Shown here one piece after another: positions 16,722 through 24,409 of a stretch of DNA of 55,360 bases; positions within the stretch are counted from its first letter, which is position 1; every line of letters starts with the position of its first letter. The stretch lies in NCBI RefSeq assembly GCF_023630175.1, contig NZ_JALLIN010000050.1, forward strand, positions 1 through 55,360. Reading direction: 5' to 3'. The position numbers and the translations under genes are program-made. This DNA comes from Streptomyces cellostaticus (GTDB lineage: Bacteria; Actinomycetota; Actinomycetes; Streptomycetales; Streptomycetaceae). The notes under the pieces were generated by a model. It was not told the origin of the DNA. It saw only the letters and a program-made list of their open reading frames with translations, and made no database searches.

Positions 16722-18305
16722 ATGACGCCGGCGAAGGGGGCCACGGGCCGTCGGTACCGGCGTGCCCGGGCGCAGGGCGCGGGCCCGGGCACCGGGGCCG
16801 GACGGCCCACGCCGGGCGGCGACGCCCCCGCCGGGGGCGCGGGTGGTGCCACCGGCGACATGAACCCGGCTCACGACGGGGCGCACGCTCCGTCCCCCGG
16901 CCCCGAGAAGCTGCAGATCCGTGCCCTGCAGGCGATGTGCCGGCAGGTCTTCGGGTTCCGCCTCGCCATGATCGTCCTCGCGGCCCCGGCCGCCCTGCTC
17001 AACGCGTCGCCCGGCCTCGGCGTCCGCCTGGTCGGCGCGGCCGTCGTCATCACCTTCATGGTGTCCTACGTGCTGTTCCGCGACTGGGAGCGCTTCGGCC
17101 CCCTCCTGCTGCGCCACCCCAGCCTGCTGGCCGCCGACACCCTCTTCGGCTCCCTCCCGCTGATCTCCGCGGGCCCGGACACCACCCTCGCCTACGTCAG
17201 CGTCTGCACCCCGCTGCTCGCCGGTCTGGTCTACGGCTGGCGGGGCGCGGCCTGCTTCGCCTCGCTCCAGTCCCTGATACTGCTGCTGGTCCACGCCACC
17301 CTCGAGGCCGACCAGCGCGCGGGCGTCGCGGAGTCCCTGCTGCTGCCCGGCCTGTGCGTCGTCACCGGCGCGATGGGCTCGACCCTGCGCAACCTGATGC
17401 TCCGCTACGGCGCCGCGACGCAGGCGCTCACGGCGGTGCAGGCCCGCCTCGCGGCGACGGAGGCGGTACACGCGGAACGCGCCCGGCTGGCCCGCGAGAT
17501 GCACGACTCGGTGGCCAAGACCCTGTACGGCGTCGCCCTGGCCGCCGACGGCCTGGCGGCGACCGCGTCGGCCGACGCCCCGGACCCGGCCCGCGTCCGC
17601 CGCCAGGCCGACCTGGTGTCCCGCTCGGCGCGCCGGGCGGCGGCGGAGTCCAGGGAACTCCTGGAGGACCTGCGCCGTGAGGACTCCCCGGCGGCACCGC
17701 ACACGGACCTCTGGTCGCAAGCCACCGCACGCGCCGCGGACTTCGGTGGCCGGACGGGCCTACCGGTGACGTGCCGCCGCACCGACGACCCCCGAGTCGC
17801 CCTCCCGTCCCTTCCCCCGCCCCTCGCCCGCCACCTCCTCGCCATCGCCGCGGAGGCCCTGGAGAACGCCCACCGCCACGCGTCGGCGACCCGCGTGGAG
17901 CTGACCGCGGGGGTCGAGGGCGACCTGCTCCGCCTGTCGGTCCACGACGACGGCGACGGCCTGCCGCCCGGCACGACGCTGGACAACCTGCGCCGCTCCG
18001 GCCACTTCGGCCTGCTCGGCATGGTCGAACGCGCCGCCGCGGCGGGGGCCCGCATCCGCATCGGCCGGGGCGGCAACGCCCGCGGCACGGAGGTCAGGGT
18101 GGAACTGCCCCTGCGGTCCGCCGGGCCCGCACGGCCCGGCACGCCCGCTGGGCCCGCCCGTCCCGCCGAGCCCACGGAGACCGCACGTTCCGCGTGGCCC
18201 ACGGAGGCCGAAGGGTCCGCGCAGCCCACGGAAGCCGCAGGGTCCGCGTGGCCCACGGAGGCCGCACGTTCCGCGCGGCCCGACGGCACGCCCGAGAAAG
18301 CCTGA
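16722..18305 (+). CDS. Sensor histidine kinase within the pilus locus (HisKA_3 type)
   Basis: This 527-residue kinase has a cytoplasmic Gly/Pro/Ala-rich leader, a block of about five membrane segments (roughly 80-230), the phosphoacceptor helix with His261 in LAREMHDSVAKTLYGV, and a C-terminal HATPase domain (EALENAHRHA, then HDDGDGLP and GHFGLLGMVERA). This is the NarX/DesK type. I prefer the ATG at 16722 because GAGG lies eight bases upstream; a GTG at 16713 is possible. The last 60 residues are a Pro/Ala/Thr-rich tail with four 9-residue repeats and no known function. Its partner is the response regulator gene 27 bases downstream, and its likely target is the pilus operon itself. Confidence 0.85.
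   Translation: MTPAKGATGRRYRRARAQGAGPGTGAGRPTPGGDAPAGGAGGATGDMNPAHDGAHAPSPGPEKLQIRALQAMCRQVFGFRLAMIVLAAPAALLNASPGLGVRLVGAAVVITFMVSYVLFRDWERFGPLLLRHPSLLAADTLFGSLPLISAGPDTTLAYVSVCTPLLAGLVYGWRGAACFASLQSLILLLVHATLEADQRAGVAESLLLPGLCVVTGAMGSTLRNLMLRYGAATQALTAVQARLAATEAVHAERARLAREMHDSVAKTLYGVALAADGLAATASADAPDPARVRRQADLVSRSARRAAAESRELLEDLRREDSPAAPHTDLWSQATARAADFGGRTGLPVTCRRTDDPRVALPSLPPPLARHLLAIAAEALENAHRHASATRVELTAGVEGDLLRLSVHDDGDGLPPGTTLDNLRRSGHFGLLGMVERAAAAGARIRIGRGGNARGTEVRVELPLRSAGPARPGTPAGPARPAEPTETARSAWPTEAEGSAQPTEAAGSAWPTEAARSARPDGTPEKA
18171..18278 (+). repeat. Four 27-base tandem repeats in the kinase tail
   Basis: Four in-frame units of 27 bases begin at 18171, 18198, 18225 and 18252. Each begins CCCACGGA and encodes nine residues of the form PTEAAGSAW with small changes (PTETARSAW, PTEAEGSAQ, PTEAAGSAW, PTEAARSAR). 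The preceding Pro/Ala-rich stretch is looser and non-repetitive. The array is a candidate for copy-number variation between strains. Confidence 0.85.
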
Positions 18306-18332
18306 GCCCTTGAGCCCGAGAGGAGGCACCCG

Positions 18333-19088
18333 ATGCAGCACCTGAACCCCGGTCCGGACTTCCCGCCGGCCACGGTCAGGGCCCCCCTCCGCCTCGTGGT
18401 GGCCGACGACAACCCGGTCATCCGCGCGGGCCTCACCGCCCTCCTCGCCGACCGCGAGGACACCACGGTGGTGGCGCAGGCGGCGGACGGCCGCGAGGCG
18501 TACGAGGCGGCGCTGCTCCACCGCCCCGACGTCGTCCTGCTCGACGTCCGCATGCCCGGCGTCGACGGAATCTCGGCATTGCCCCACCTGGTGCGCCTGG
18601 CCCCGGTCATGATGCTGACGTACAGCCACGAGACGGAGACCGTGCGGGAGGCGCTGCGGCTGGGGGCGGGGGGTTACCTGGTGCACGGCGAGTTCACGGC
18701 GGAGCAGTTGGTGAGGGCGGTGCGCGACGTACGGGAAGGACGGCCGCATGTGACGCCGGGAGCGGCGCGGGCGCTGGTGAACGGGCTGCGAGAGAGTGCA
18801 CCTGCACATACGGGGCCCGAACCGCCTCCTGAATTGGGCTTGATTCCGCCCCAAAACCTTTCGCAACTGCAATCGGATGTGGGACAGTCATATCGTTCGC
18901 GGTTCCAACTCAGCGGCAGGGAGGCGGAGATCATGGACCTCATCGCATCCGGCATGACCAACCGGCAGATCGCCGCCGCCTGCTTCATCAGCGAGAAGAC
19001 CGTCAAGAACCACATCAACCGCATCTTCGCCAAGCTCCACAGCGCGACCAGGTCCCAGGCGGCGGCCAAGTGGCTGGGGGTGGCCTGA
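18333..19088 (+). CDS. NarL/LuxR-family response regulator within the pilus locus
   Basis: This 251-residue regulator has a receiver domain with the acidic pair Asp25-Asp26 and phosphoacceptor Asp71 (VLLDVRMPG). The usual conserved Lys near the end of the domain is replaced in the segment GYLVHGE, where His stands in its place. A linker of about 60 residues leads to a C-terminal LuxR-type helix-turn-helix (LSGREAEIMDLIASGMTNRQIAAACFISEKTVKNHI, given here as two joined pieces of the DNA-binding domain). GAGGAGG precedes the ATG. It follows the kinase gene by 27 bases and precedes the pilin, so it probably controls the flp promoter region and perhaps the whole locus. Confidence 0.88.
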   Translation: MQHLNPGPDFPPATVRAPLRLVVADDNPVIRAGLTALLADREDTTVVAQAADGREAYEAALLHRPDVVLLDVRMPGVDGISALPHLVRLAPVMMLTYSHETETVREALRLGAGGYLVHGEFTAEQLVRAVRDVREGRPHVTPGAARALVNGLRESAPAHTGPEPPPELGLIPPQNLSQLQSDVGQSYRSRFQLSGREAEIMDLIASGMTNRQIAAACFISEKTVKNHINRIFAKLHSATRSQAAAKWLGVA

Positions 19089-19201
19089 AATGACCGACCG
19101 GGGGAGGGGCTGGGCCCGGGAATGGGTCCTGGGGCCCTTAGGGGGGCATCTTGTCGGGGCTTACGTTTCCGGCATCGGAAGCGAATCTGGAGGGAAGCGC
19201 G

Positions 19202-19393
19202 ATGAGCGACCTGCTGCTGAGGTTCATGGTTGCCATGCGGCGACGTACCGACGACTCGGGGCAGACAGCCGTCGAGTACCTGGGGATCATCGCCGTGGTG
19301 GTGGCGATCGTGCTGGCGATCACGGGTACAGACATCGGGCAGACCATTTACAACGCCATCACGGACAAGGTCAACGAGGTCATCGGCGGCTGA
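19202..19393 (+). CDS. flp: Flp-type major pilin
   Basis: This 63-residue protein is the Flp prepilin. It has a leader of about 20 residues (MSDLLLRFMVAMRRRTDDSG), then the Flp cleavage motif with Gly20 followed by QTAVEY (Glu25 and Tyr26), and a hydrophobic helix. The mature pilin would be about 43 residues, the usual size. The ATG at 19202 is supported by GGAGGG eight bases upstream. A longer in-frame start at 19151 lacks this. Processing needs a prepilin peptidase (TadV/CpaA type), and none is in this window. A 113-base spacer before the gene could hold its own promoter, as expected for a highly expressed pilin. Confidence 0.93.
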   Translation: MSDLLLRFMVAMRRRTDDSGQTAVEYLGIIAVVVAIVLAITGTDIGQTIYNAITDKVNEVIGG

Positions 19394-19989
19394 CGCGAGG
19401 CCGCAGGTACGACGATGCAGGGCAGGCTTTCCCCATCTACATCACGGTGGTGGCGGGCCTGCTCTTTCTTGCCTTTGCCTATTTGGCGGTCGGTCAGGCG
19501 GCCGTGAATCGGGGTGGCGCCCAGACCGCAGCCGACGCCGCGGCGCTCGCGGCCGCCCAGGAGGCACGCGACCGGCTCGCGGGCCTGTGGGTGGACGCCC
19601 TGTCCGACCCTGCCAAGTGGACTGACATCTTCGAGGGCAAGGGCGCCGGCGATCCGTGCTGGCGAGCGGAGCAACTGGCCGCGGAGAACGATGCGCGCCT
19701 CAACTCCTGCGACCCCGCACTGCTCCGATACACGGTCGAGGTCCAGACGAACAAAACGGTCGGAGATTCCGTCGTACCCGGGACCGAGGACATGAAGTCG
19801 ACCAAGACCGCGACGGCTGTGATCGACCCCCTGTGCGACTTTGCTCCCCCCAGTGGGAGTGAGGGGGCCACGACCGAGGCACTGCCGCAACTGACCTGCA
19901 GGGGCGGGAAGGTCTGGGAGCCCGACCCGGACGACCGAGCAGGGCTGCCAAAGCCTGAAGACCTCTTCGATGTTCACCTGGCCGACTGA
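19390..19989 (+). CDS. TadG-like pilus assembly protein with probable CTG start
   Basis: This 199-residue protein begins with a short basic stretch and DAGQAF, a hydrophobic segment (about 15-40) and QTAADAAALAAAQEARD, the hallmark of TadG-like/TadE-related proteins with a pilus-associated extracytoplasmic domain. The remaining region has four cysteines. The frame contains no ATG, GTG or TTG near the expected N-terminus. The only well-placed codon is a CTG at 19390 whose last bases overlap the pilin stop (CTGA) with GAGG ten bases upstream, exactly where related loci have an ATGA or GTGA overlap. If instead an upstream start were used, the protein would include about 80 residues read out of frame through the pilin gene, which is unlikely. 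The CTG start is an inference. Confidence 0.75.
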   Translation: MTRGRRYDDAGQAFPIYITVVAGLLFLAFAYLAVGQAAVNRGGAQTAADAAALAAAQEARDRLAGLWVDALSDPAKWTDIFEGKGAGDPCWRAEQLAAENDARLNSCDPALLRYTVEVQTNKTVGDSVVPGTEDMKSTKTATAVIDPLCDFAPPSGSEGATTEALPQLTCRGGKVWEPDPDDRAGLPKPEDLFDVHLAD

Positions 19990-20022
19990 CAAGCGCACGA
20001 CGATCAAGAAGGAAGCAGAGTC

Positions 20023-20604
20023 ATGAGCATTCGGTTCGCTGCGCAGGCCCGCAGGGGGCTGTTCGCGCTCACAGTGTCGGCCGGTCTGGCTCTCGGCGTA
20101 GCCGCTTGCGGGGGCAGCGGTGGCGAAGACAAGAAGCCAGAGAGTTCGACGCCCGCGTCAAGGAGCGACCATTCCCGGCCGAGCGCTCAGGAAGGCCAGT
20201 CGGAGCAGCCGCTGGCCGAACTGAAGGGACCCAACGGCTTGTTGTTGGACGTCACGTCGGCTGTGCGGGACACAGGCGGATTCGTAACCGTGAGTGGGAA
20301 CCTGAAGAACGACGGCGGCAAGCTACTCACCATCCCCGCGCAGTTGAGCGGTAACGAAACCGAGATCATCAGAAATGGCCGCTCATTCGGCGGAGCGACG
20401 CTGGTGGACTCCAAGGGGAGGAAGCGTTACTACGTCCTTCGTGACACCGATGGGCGTCCCCTCACCACAACGGGGGTGTCCAGCATAAAGTCCGGAGAAG
20501 CCGTGCCTGTGTTCATGCAGTTCCCGGCGCCGCCCGCAGATACGAACGAAGTCTCCTTCCAGATGCCCATGTTCGCGCCCGCTGACATCACAATCTCCGG
20601 GTGA
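20023..20604 (+). CDS. Lipoprotein of the pilus locus
   Basis: This 193-residue protein has a signal sequence ending in a lipobox (LGVAAC) with lipidated Cys29, then a Ser/Lys-rich linker (about 30-65) and a small beta-rich domain (LLLDVTSAVRDTGGFVTVSGNLKNDG onward). It lies 33 bases after the TadG-like gene and overlaps the next gene by four bases. It would sit on the outside of the membrane and might anchor or brace the pilus. I do not recognise its domain. GGAAG precedes the ATG. Its codon bias is weaker than that of its neighbours. Confidence 0.8.
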   Translation: MSIRFAAQARRGLFALTVSAGLALGVAACGGSGGEDKKPESSTPASRSDHSRPSAQEGQSEQPLAELKGPNGLLLDVTSAVRDTGGFVTVSGNLKNDGGKLLTIPAQLSGNETEIIRNGRSFGGATLVDSKGRKRYYVLRDTDGRPLTTTGVSSIKSGEAVPVFMQFPAPPADTNEVSFQMPMFAPADITISG

Positions 20605-21224
20605 GCATCGTGCCCACGACGACTCGTCTCCCTCTGGCGGTGGCCGCGGTCACCCTCCTGTTCAGCACGGCCGCCCGCGCCGACGGCACCTCCCCCAGCG
20701 AACCCCCCGGCACGGAACCCTCCGCCACCGCCCCCGTGAAGGTCGACCCCACGGACCCGGACCTCAAGCTTCCCGAGGGGGCCACCCTCGCCGAGGCCAA
20801 GGTGCTGGACATCAAGTCGGTCGTCGAGGACCAGAGCGGGGACGAGCGGCGGGAGGACACCAACGCCGACGTCACCTTCGCCCTGCAGGCAGAAGTCCTC
20901 TTCGGCAAGGACAGCGCCAGGCTGAGCGGCGAGGCCAAGGCCCGTGTCGCGACGATCACCGAAGAGATCAAGAAGCAGAACGCGACCCGCGTCCGCGTCT
21001 TCGGTTTCACCGACAACCTCGGCTCCTCCGCCCACGGCGACGTGCTGTCCCGGCAACGCGCCAACGCCGTACAGGCCGTCCTGGACCAGGACCTGAACGA
21101 CCCGAACGTCACGTTCGAGGTGCGCGGCTACGGCGAGCAGTACCCGATCGCCGACAACTCGACGGAGGCGGGCAGGAAGAAGAACCGCCGGGTGGAGGTC
21201 TCCTTCCCGCGCGCGGAGGACTGA
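20601..21224 (+). CDS. OmpA-family peptidoglycan-binding protein
   Basis: This 207-residue protein begins at a GTG that overlaps the lipoprotein stop (GTGA). It has a signal sequence, a short Pro/Thr-rich linker, and a C-terminal OmpA/MotB domain (about 95-205) with ALQAEVLFGKDSARLSGEA, the segment VRVFGFTDNLGSSAHGDVLSRQRANAVQ and ending NRRVEVSF. Such domains bind peptidoglycan non-covalently. OmpA-like domains are common in Gram-negative envelopes and in Streptomyces they are typically secreted or membrane-attached. In this setting the protein probably anchors the pilus to the cell wall; that is an inference from the coupling with the pilus genes. Confidence 0.85.
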   Translation: MSIVPTTTRLPLAVAAVTLLFSTAARADGTSPSEPPGTEPSATAPVKVDPTDPDLKLPEGATLAEAKVLDIKSVVEDQSGDERREDTNADVTFALQAEVLFGKDSARLSGEAKARVATITEEIKKQNATRVRVFGFTDNLGSSAHGDVLSRQRANAVQAVLDQDLNDPNVTFEVRGYGEQYPIADNSTEAGRKKNRRVEVSFPRAED

Positions 21225-21351
21225 CCGGAGAGGTGCGCGGCCGCTGCCGCCTCGGCCGTTCACGTGGCCCTACGGCCGTCCGACGCTTCCGGGGCGGTGC
21301 GACCGCTTCGCCACCGGCGCACCGTGAGCGCACGCGGGGCCGGCGTCGGGG

Positions 21352-21732
21352 TCACGGACCGCGGTCGCCGAGGTCGACCTCGACCCGGGCCCCCGCCACC
21401 AGCCCCCACTCCGCCATGGCCCCGGCCTCCGCCTCCAGCACATGGCGGGACCGGAGCCGCGGCCGGCCCAGGCGACCGGGGGGCATCGTGCGGACGGCCA
21501 GGACGGTGAGGCCGCGGTCGAGGTGGGCGACGTCGATGGGGAAGCGCATGCGGAAGGTGTGCACGCCGCTCGCGGGGGACAGCAGCATCGCCCCGGCGAG
21601 CGCGTCACGGCCCAGCAGCCCCCTCGTGCGCGCCCGGTAGGACGTCGCGATCTCCAGGGGGACGGTGACCGCCGCCCCGCCCCCGCCCGGCCGGATGACC
21701 AGCCTGCCCCGCCCGTTCCGCCAACGCGCCAT
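21352..21732 (-). CDS. DUF192-family protein
   Basis: A 126-residue protein of the DUF192 family, with the segments IATSYRARTRGLLGR and GVHTFRMRFPIDVAHLDRGLTVLAVR, which are the conserved blocks. The function of the family is not established. The ATG at 21732 was chosen because AGGTGGG lies just upstream on the minus strand and the extended frame upstream has no recognisable sequence. No signal peptide is visible. It is convergent with the OmpA-domain gene and divergent from the GNAT gene. Confidence 0.8.
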   Translation of the reverse strand: MARWRNGRGRLVIRPGGGGAAVTVPLEIATSYRARTRGLLGRDALAGAMLLSPASGVHTFRMRFPIDVAHLDRGLTVLAVRTMPPGRLGRPRLRSRHVLEAEAGAMAEWGLVAGARVEVDLGDRGP

Positions 21733-21934
21733 CCCGAGCCCACCTCCGCGGTGACCGTACCCGGGAGAGGGGAAGGAGAAGCGCCGTCGGGCGCGCTCGA
21801 CGGGGCGGGCCGCCCGGGTCCCGGTGCCACGGGGGAGACGGGAGGGAGGGCGCCGCCGCGGTGCCCCCTCGTGCCGTGGCGGAAGCGCGCGGGAGGGGGC
21901 GGCGTTGTCAGTGGCGGCTGCCACACTGCACCGC

Positions 21935-22420
21935 ATGACAGGCGAACCCATCGATGTGCGGCTGCGCGAAGTCAGGGACGACGACCTCCTCGTCCTCCAC
22001 GCCTACGAGAACGACCCGGAGGCCGTCCGGCGGTCGAGGTTCACTCCCCGGCCGCTGGACGCCTTCCTCGAACACTGGCGGGAGCGGATCCTCCGTGCCC
22101 CCGACAGTCTGGTGCGCGCGGTCACCGTCGACGGCGAGGTGGCCGGCAGCGTCGTCTCCTGGACCGCGCAGGACGGGCGCAGATTCGTCGGCTACTGGCT
22201 CGGCCGCCGGTACTGGGCGCGCGGCGTGGGGACGCGTGTCCTCGGCCTCTTCCTGGAGCTGGAGCGGGTGCGTCCCCTGTACGCCGACCCCTTCTCCGGG
22301 AACACCGCCTCGGTCCGCCTGCTGGAGAGGCACGGCTTCGAGCGCGTCGGCACGGATCGGGAGGGCGACGACGAGTACGCCGTGCTCGCGCTCGGGCCCG
22401 CTCCCGCGGAGGGCCGGTGA
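21935..22420 (+). CDS. GNAT-family N-acetyltransferase
   Basis: A 161-residue protein with GNAT features: an N-terminal RLREVRDDDLLVLHAYENDP, central GEVAGSVVSW, an acetyl-CoA loop GRRYWARGVGTRVLGLF, and the closing segment FSGNTASVRLLERHGFERVGTD. This RimJ/RimL-like subgroup acetylates N-termini of proteins or small amines; the substrate is unknown. The start at 21935 is chosen because the protein begins at the domain; the frame is open for 37 further codons. It converges with the DinB gene, 25 bases away. Confidence 0.85.
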   Translation: MTGEPIDVRLREVRDDDLLVLHAYENDPEAVRRSRFTPRPLDAFLEHWRERILRAPDSLVRAVTVDGEVAGSVVSWTAQDGRRFVGYWLGRRYWARGVGTRVLGLFLELERVRPLYADPFSGNTASVRLLERHGFERVGTDREGDDEYAVLALGPAPAEGR

Positions 22421-22445
22421 CGGGCGCCGTACCGGCCGCGGGCGG

Positions 22446-22955
22446 TCAGCGGGCCGCCGGGCGGTGATCGCCGGTGGCTCCGTCGATCAGTTCGCGCAGG
22501 ATGTCCATGTGGCCGGCGTGCCGGGCGGTTTCCGTGGTCATGTGGACGAGGGTCCAGCGCAGGGAGACGGACTCGTCCCGCCACGAGGGGCGGCCCAGGG
22601 CCTCCAGCGGCAGGTCGGCGATCATCCGGTCGGCGGCGGCGCGGGCGCGGCCGTAGAAGGCGACGATCCGGTCCGTCGACTCGTCGGGAGCGATCCACAT
22701 GTCCTCGCTCGCGTAGGGGTCGAACCACAGCGGTTCCACCGCGCCGCCGAACGTCTCCACGAACCAGCCGTACTCGACCGAGGCCAGGTGCTTGACCAGG
22801 CCGAGCAGCGTGGTGCCGGACGGCGTCATGGGGCGGCGCAGTTGCTCGTCGTCCAGTCCGTCGAGCTTCCAGAGCACGGCGTCGCGGTGGCGGTCCAGGC
22901 TGGTGCGCAGGATGTGCTTCTCTTCCGACGGGTCGGCTGCGGGCGAGTTCGTCAT
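22446..22955 (-). CDS. DinB/DUF664 family protein
   Basis: A 169-residue four-helix-bundle protein of the DinB/DUF664 type. Helix residues fitting the metal site are His in GLVKHLASVEYGWF and two in the C-terminal segment TARHAGHMDILREL. Some members of the superfamily are mycothiol- or bacillithiol-dependent transferases; the substrate here is unknown. The ATG at 22955 is preferred to 23006, which would overlap the divergent gene. It is divergent from the methyltransferase gene with 44 bases between the starts. Confidence 0.8.
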   Translation of the reverse strand: MTNSPAADPSEEKHILRTSLDRHRDAVLWKLDGLDDEQLRRPMTPSGTTLLGLVKHLASVEYGWFVETFGGAVEPLWFDPYASEDMWIAPDESTDRIVAFYGRARAAADRMIADLPLEALGRPSWRDESVSLRWTLVHMTTETARHAGHMDILRELIDGATGDHRPAAR

Positions 22956-22999
22956 GGGCGGGGAAATTAGCAGGACCCGATGACAGCGGGGCTGCGACG

Positions 23000-23794
23000 A
23001 TGGCACGCATGGGACAGAACCGCTCCTTCGAGGACCTCGTCGCCGAGGGCGCCGCCGTGCCCACCGAGGGCTGGGACTTCTCCTGGTTCGAGGGGCGGGC
23101 CAGTGAGGCGCGGCCCTCCTGGGGGTACGCCCGCGCGGCGGGGGAGCGGCTGGGGCGGGCCGGGTCCGCGCTCGACGTCCAGACCGGGGGCGGGGAGGTG
23201 CTCGACATCGCCCTGGGCGGGGCGGGGGCGAACCCGCCGCGCCTCGTCGCCGCCACGGAGGGGTGGCCGCCGAACGTCGCCAGGGCCACCGCCCTGCTGC
23301 GGCCGCGCGGCGTGGTGGTCGTGGCGGCCCCGGACGACGCGCCGCTGCCGTTTGCCGACGCGTCCTTCGACCTGGTGCTCAGCCGGCACCCGGTGACCCC
23401 GCACTGGGCGGAGATCGCGCGGGTGCTCCGGCCGGGCGGTACGTACTTCGCCCAGCATGTCGGGCCCAGCAGCGTGTTCGAGCTGGTCGAGTACTTCCTC
23501 GGGCCCCAGCCGGAGTCCGTGCGCCGGGGCCGTGATCCCGAGGGCGAGCGGAGGGACGCGGAGGCGGCCGGGCTCGAGGTCGTGGAGCTGCGGGCGGAGC
23601 GGCTGCGGATGGAGTTCCACGACATCGCCGCCGTCGTGCACTTCCTGCGCAAGGTGGTCTGGATGGTCCCGGGCTTCACCGTCGAGGCGTACGAGCCCCG
23701 GCTCCGCGCCCTGCACGAGGGGATCGGGAGGGAGGGGTCCTTCGTGGCGCACAGCGCGCGGCACCTCTTCGACGTCCGGAAGCCGACCTCCTGA
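23000..23794 (+). CDS. SAM-dependent class I methyltransferase
   Basis: A 264-residue protein with a class I methyltransferase fold: motif I ALDVQTGGGEVL, then the acidic strand VAATEGWPPNVA, the segment LPFADASFDLVLSRHPVT (motif II-like) and RVLRPGGTYFAQHVGP (motif III). The best match in style is to UbiE-like methyltransferases acting on small molecules; the substrate is unknown. Two ATGs (23000 and 23009) are possible and neither has a clear ribosome site. A 615-base non-coding stretch follows. Confidence 0.8.
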   Translation: MARMGQNRSFEDLVAEGAAVPTEGWDFSWFEGRASEARPSWGYARAAGERLGRAGSALDVQTGGGEVLDIALGGAGANPPRLVAATEGWPPNVARATALLRPRGVVVVAAPDDAPLPFADASFDLVLSRHPVTPHWAEIARVLRPGGTYFAQHVGPSSVFELVEYFLGPQPESVRRGRDPEGERRDAEAAGLEVVELRAERLRMEFHDIAAVVHFLRKVVWMVPGFTVEAYEPRLRALHEGIGREGSFVAHSARHLFDVRKPTS

Positions 23795-23871
23795 AAGAGG
23801 AGGAACCGGATTTTCCGCCCCCCGGTTCGCCCGCTCCCTTCCCGGGGTGTCCACATCGTTATCGGGGACGG

Positions 23872-23901
23872 TTCACATCCGTCTCATTCGTCACGTAGGT
23901 T
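23872..23901 (+). promoter_or_regulatory. Candidate promoter for a transcript ending at 24307
   Basis: TTCACA (23872-23877) and TAGGTT (23896-23901) are separated by 18 bases, similar to the Streptomyces vegetative consensus TTGACN and TAGANT. This is a weak, motif-only call. Confidence 0.35.
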
Positions 23902-23907
23902 CAGGCC

Positions 23908-24307
23908 AAGGTAATTCGCGTCAGCAAAGCTGCGCGGGCGGCATCGCGCGGTGGAGGGGACTGCGCGATGCCGCGAGGCCCGGCGGAAGGCCGGCGAAGC
24001 CGTCAAGCCGCCGCTCGCTCGCCGGGTAGCCCGTCGGGGGGACCCCGGGGCGACTCGCCGGGCGTTCACCGGGACGGCCCAGGCCCTCCCGCCTCCGTCT
24101 CCTGCCGCCCGATTCCGCGAGAACCCGCTGTGAGCGGGTCGTGCGGCGCCTTTGAAGCCGGCGTTCCGCGTGCACCTCGGCGTCGCCGAACGATTTCGGA
24201 GAGTAGTTGTCGGACGCCGATGCACGCGTCAGCCCTCACGAAGGGTTATGGTGGAAACCCCCCCTCGGGCCGGTCCGTCTCCCCCCCCACGGACCGGCCC
24301 GTTTTTT
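23908..24307 (+). ncRNA. Candidate small RNA with C-rich terminator loop
   Basis: The segment between the promoter-like pair and the T-tailed terminator contains several GC hairpins and two C-runs (seven C at 24258-24264 and eight C in the terminator loop). The 6C RNA family of actinobacteria is also defined by two stem-loops with C-runs of six or more, but only the second run here is clearly in a loop, so the match is partial. The true 5' end is unknown; a shorter RNA beginning near 24200 would also fit. The existence of the RNA is inferred. Confidence 0.35.
24266..24307 (+). terminator. Strong T-tailed terminator with C-rich loop
   Basis: The arms CGGGCCGGTCCGT (24266-24278) and ACGGACCGGCCCG (24289-24301) pair perfectly over 13 bases. 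The loop is CT plus eight C, and six T follow (24302-24307). A T-tract is rare in this window, so this is a clear factor-independent terminator. It sits about 100 bases before the polyprenyl synthase start and would stop a transcript from upstream. Confidence 0.85.
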
Positions 24308-24409
24308 CTTCGGGAACCGCCCGGCGGAAGGTCGGCGTCCCCTTCCTCGGGGGCGAACCGCCGCCGGCGGTACCCTCGACACCCGCCCAAACCCCGGAGG
24401 GTCCATCCC

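Larger units (their letters stand above)
23795..24409 (+). other. Structured non-coding stretch before the polyprenyl synthase
   Basis: No reading frame with coding character covers this 615-base stretch on either strand. It contains a promoter-like pair (23872-23901), a hairpin with arms GGCATCGCGC (23940-23949) and GCGCGATGCC (23963-23972), a small hairpin ACCCGCT/AGCGGGT (24123-24139), a run of seven C (24258-24264) and a strong T-tailed terminator (24266-24307). I read this as a likely small RNA gene or long 5' leader; see the separate entries. Confidence 0.5.

Noticed and set aside
23884..24225. Minus-strand frames of 84 to 113 codons in the non-coding stretch before the polyprenyl synthase
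   Set aside because: They lack coding character and ribosome sites and run across strong hairpins.
24200..24310. Firm identification as 6C RNA
   Set aside because: Two C-runs and a terminator are present, but only one lies in a clear loop, so the match was kept only as a candidate.
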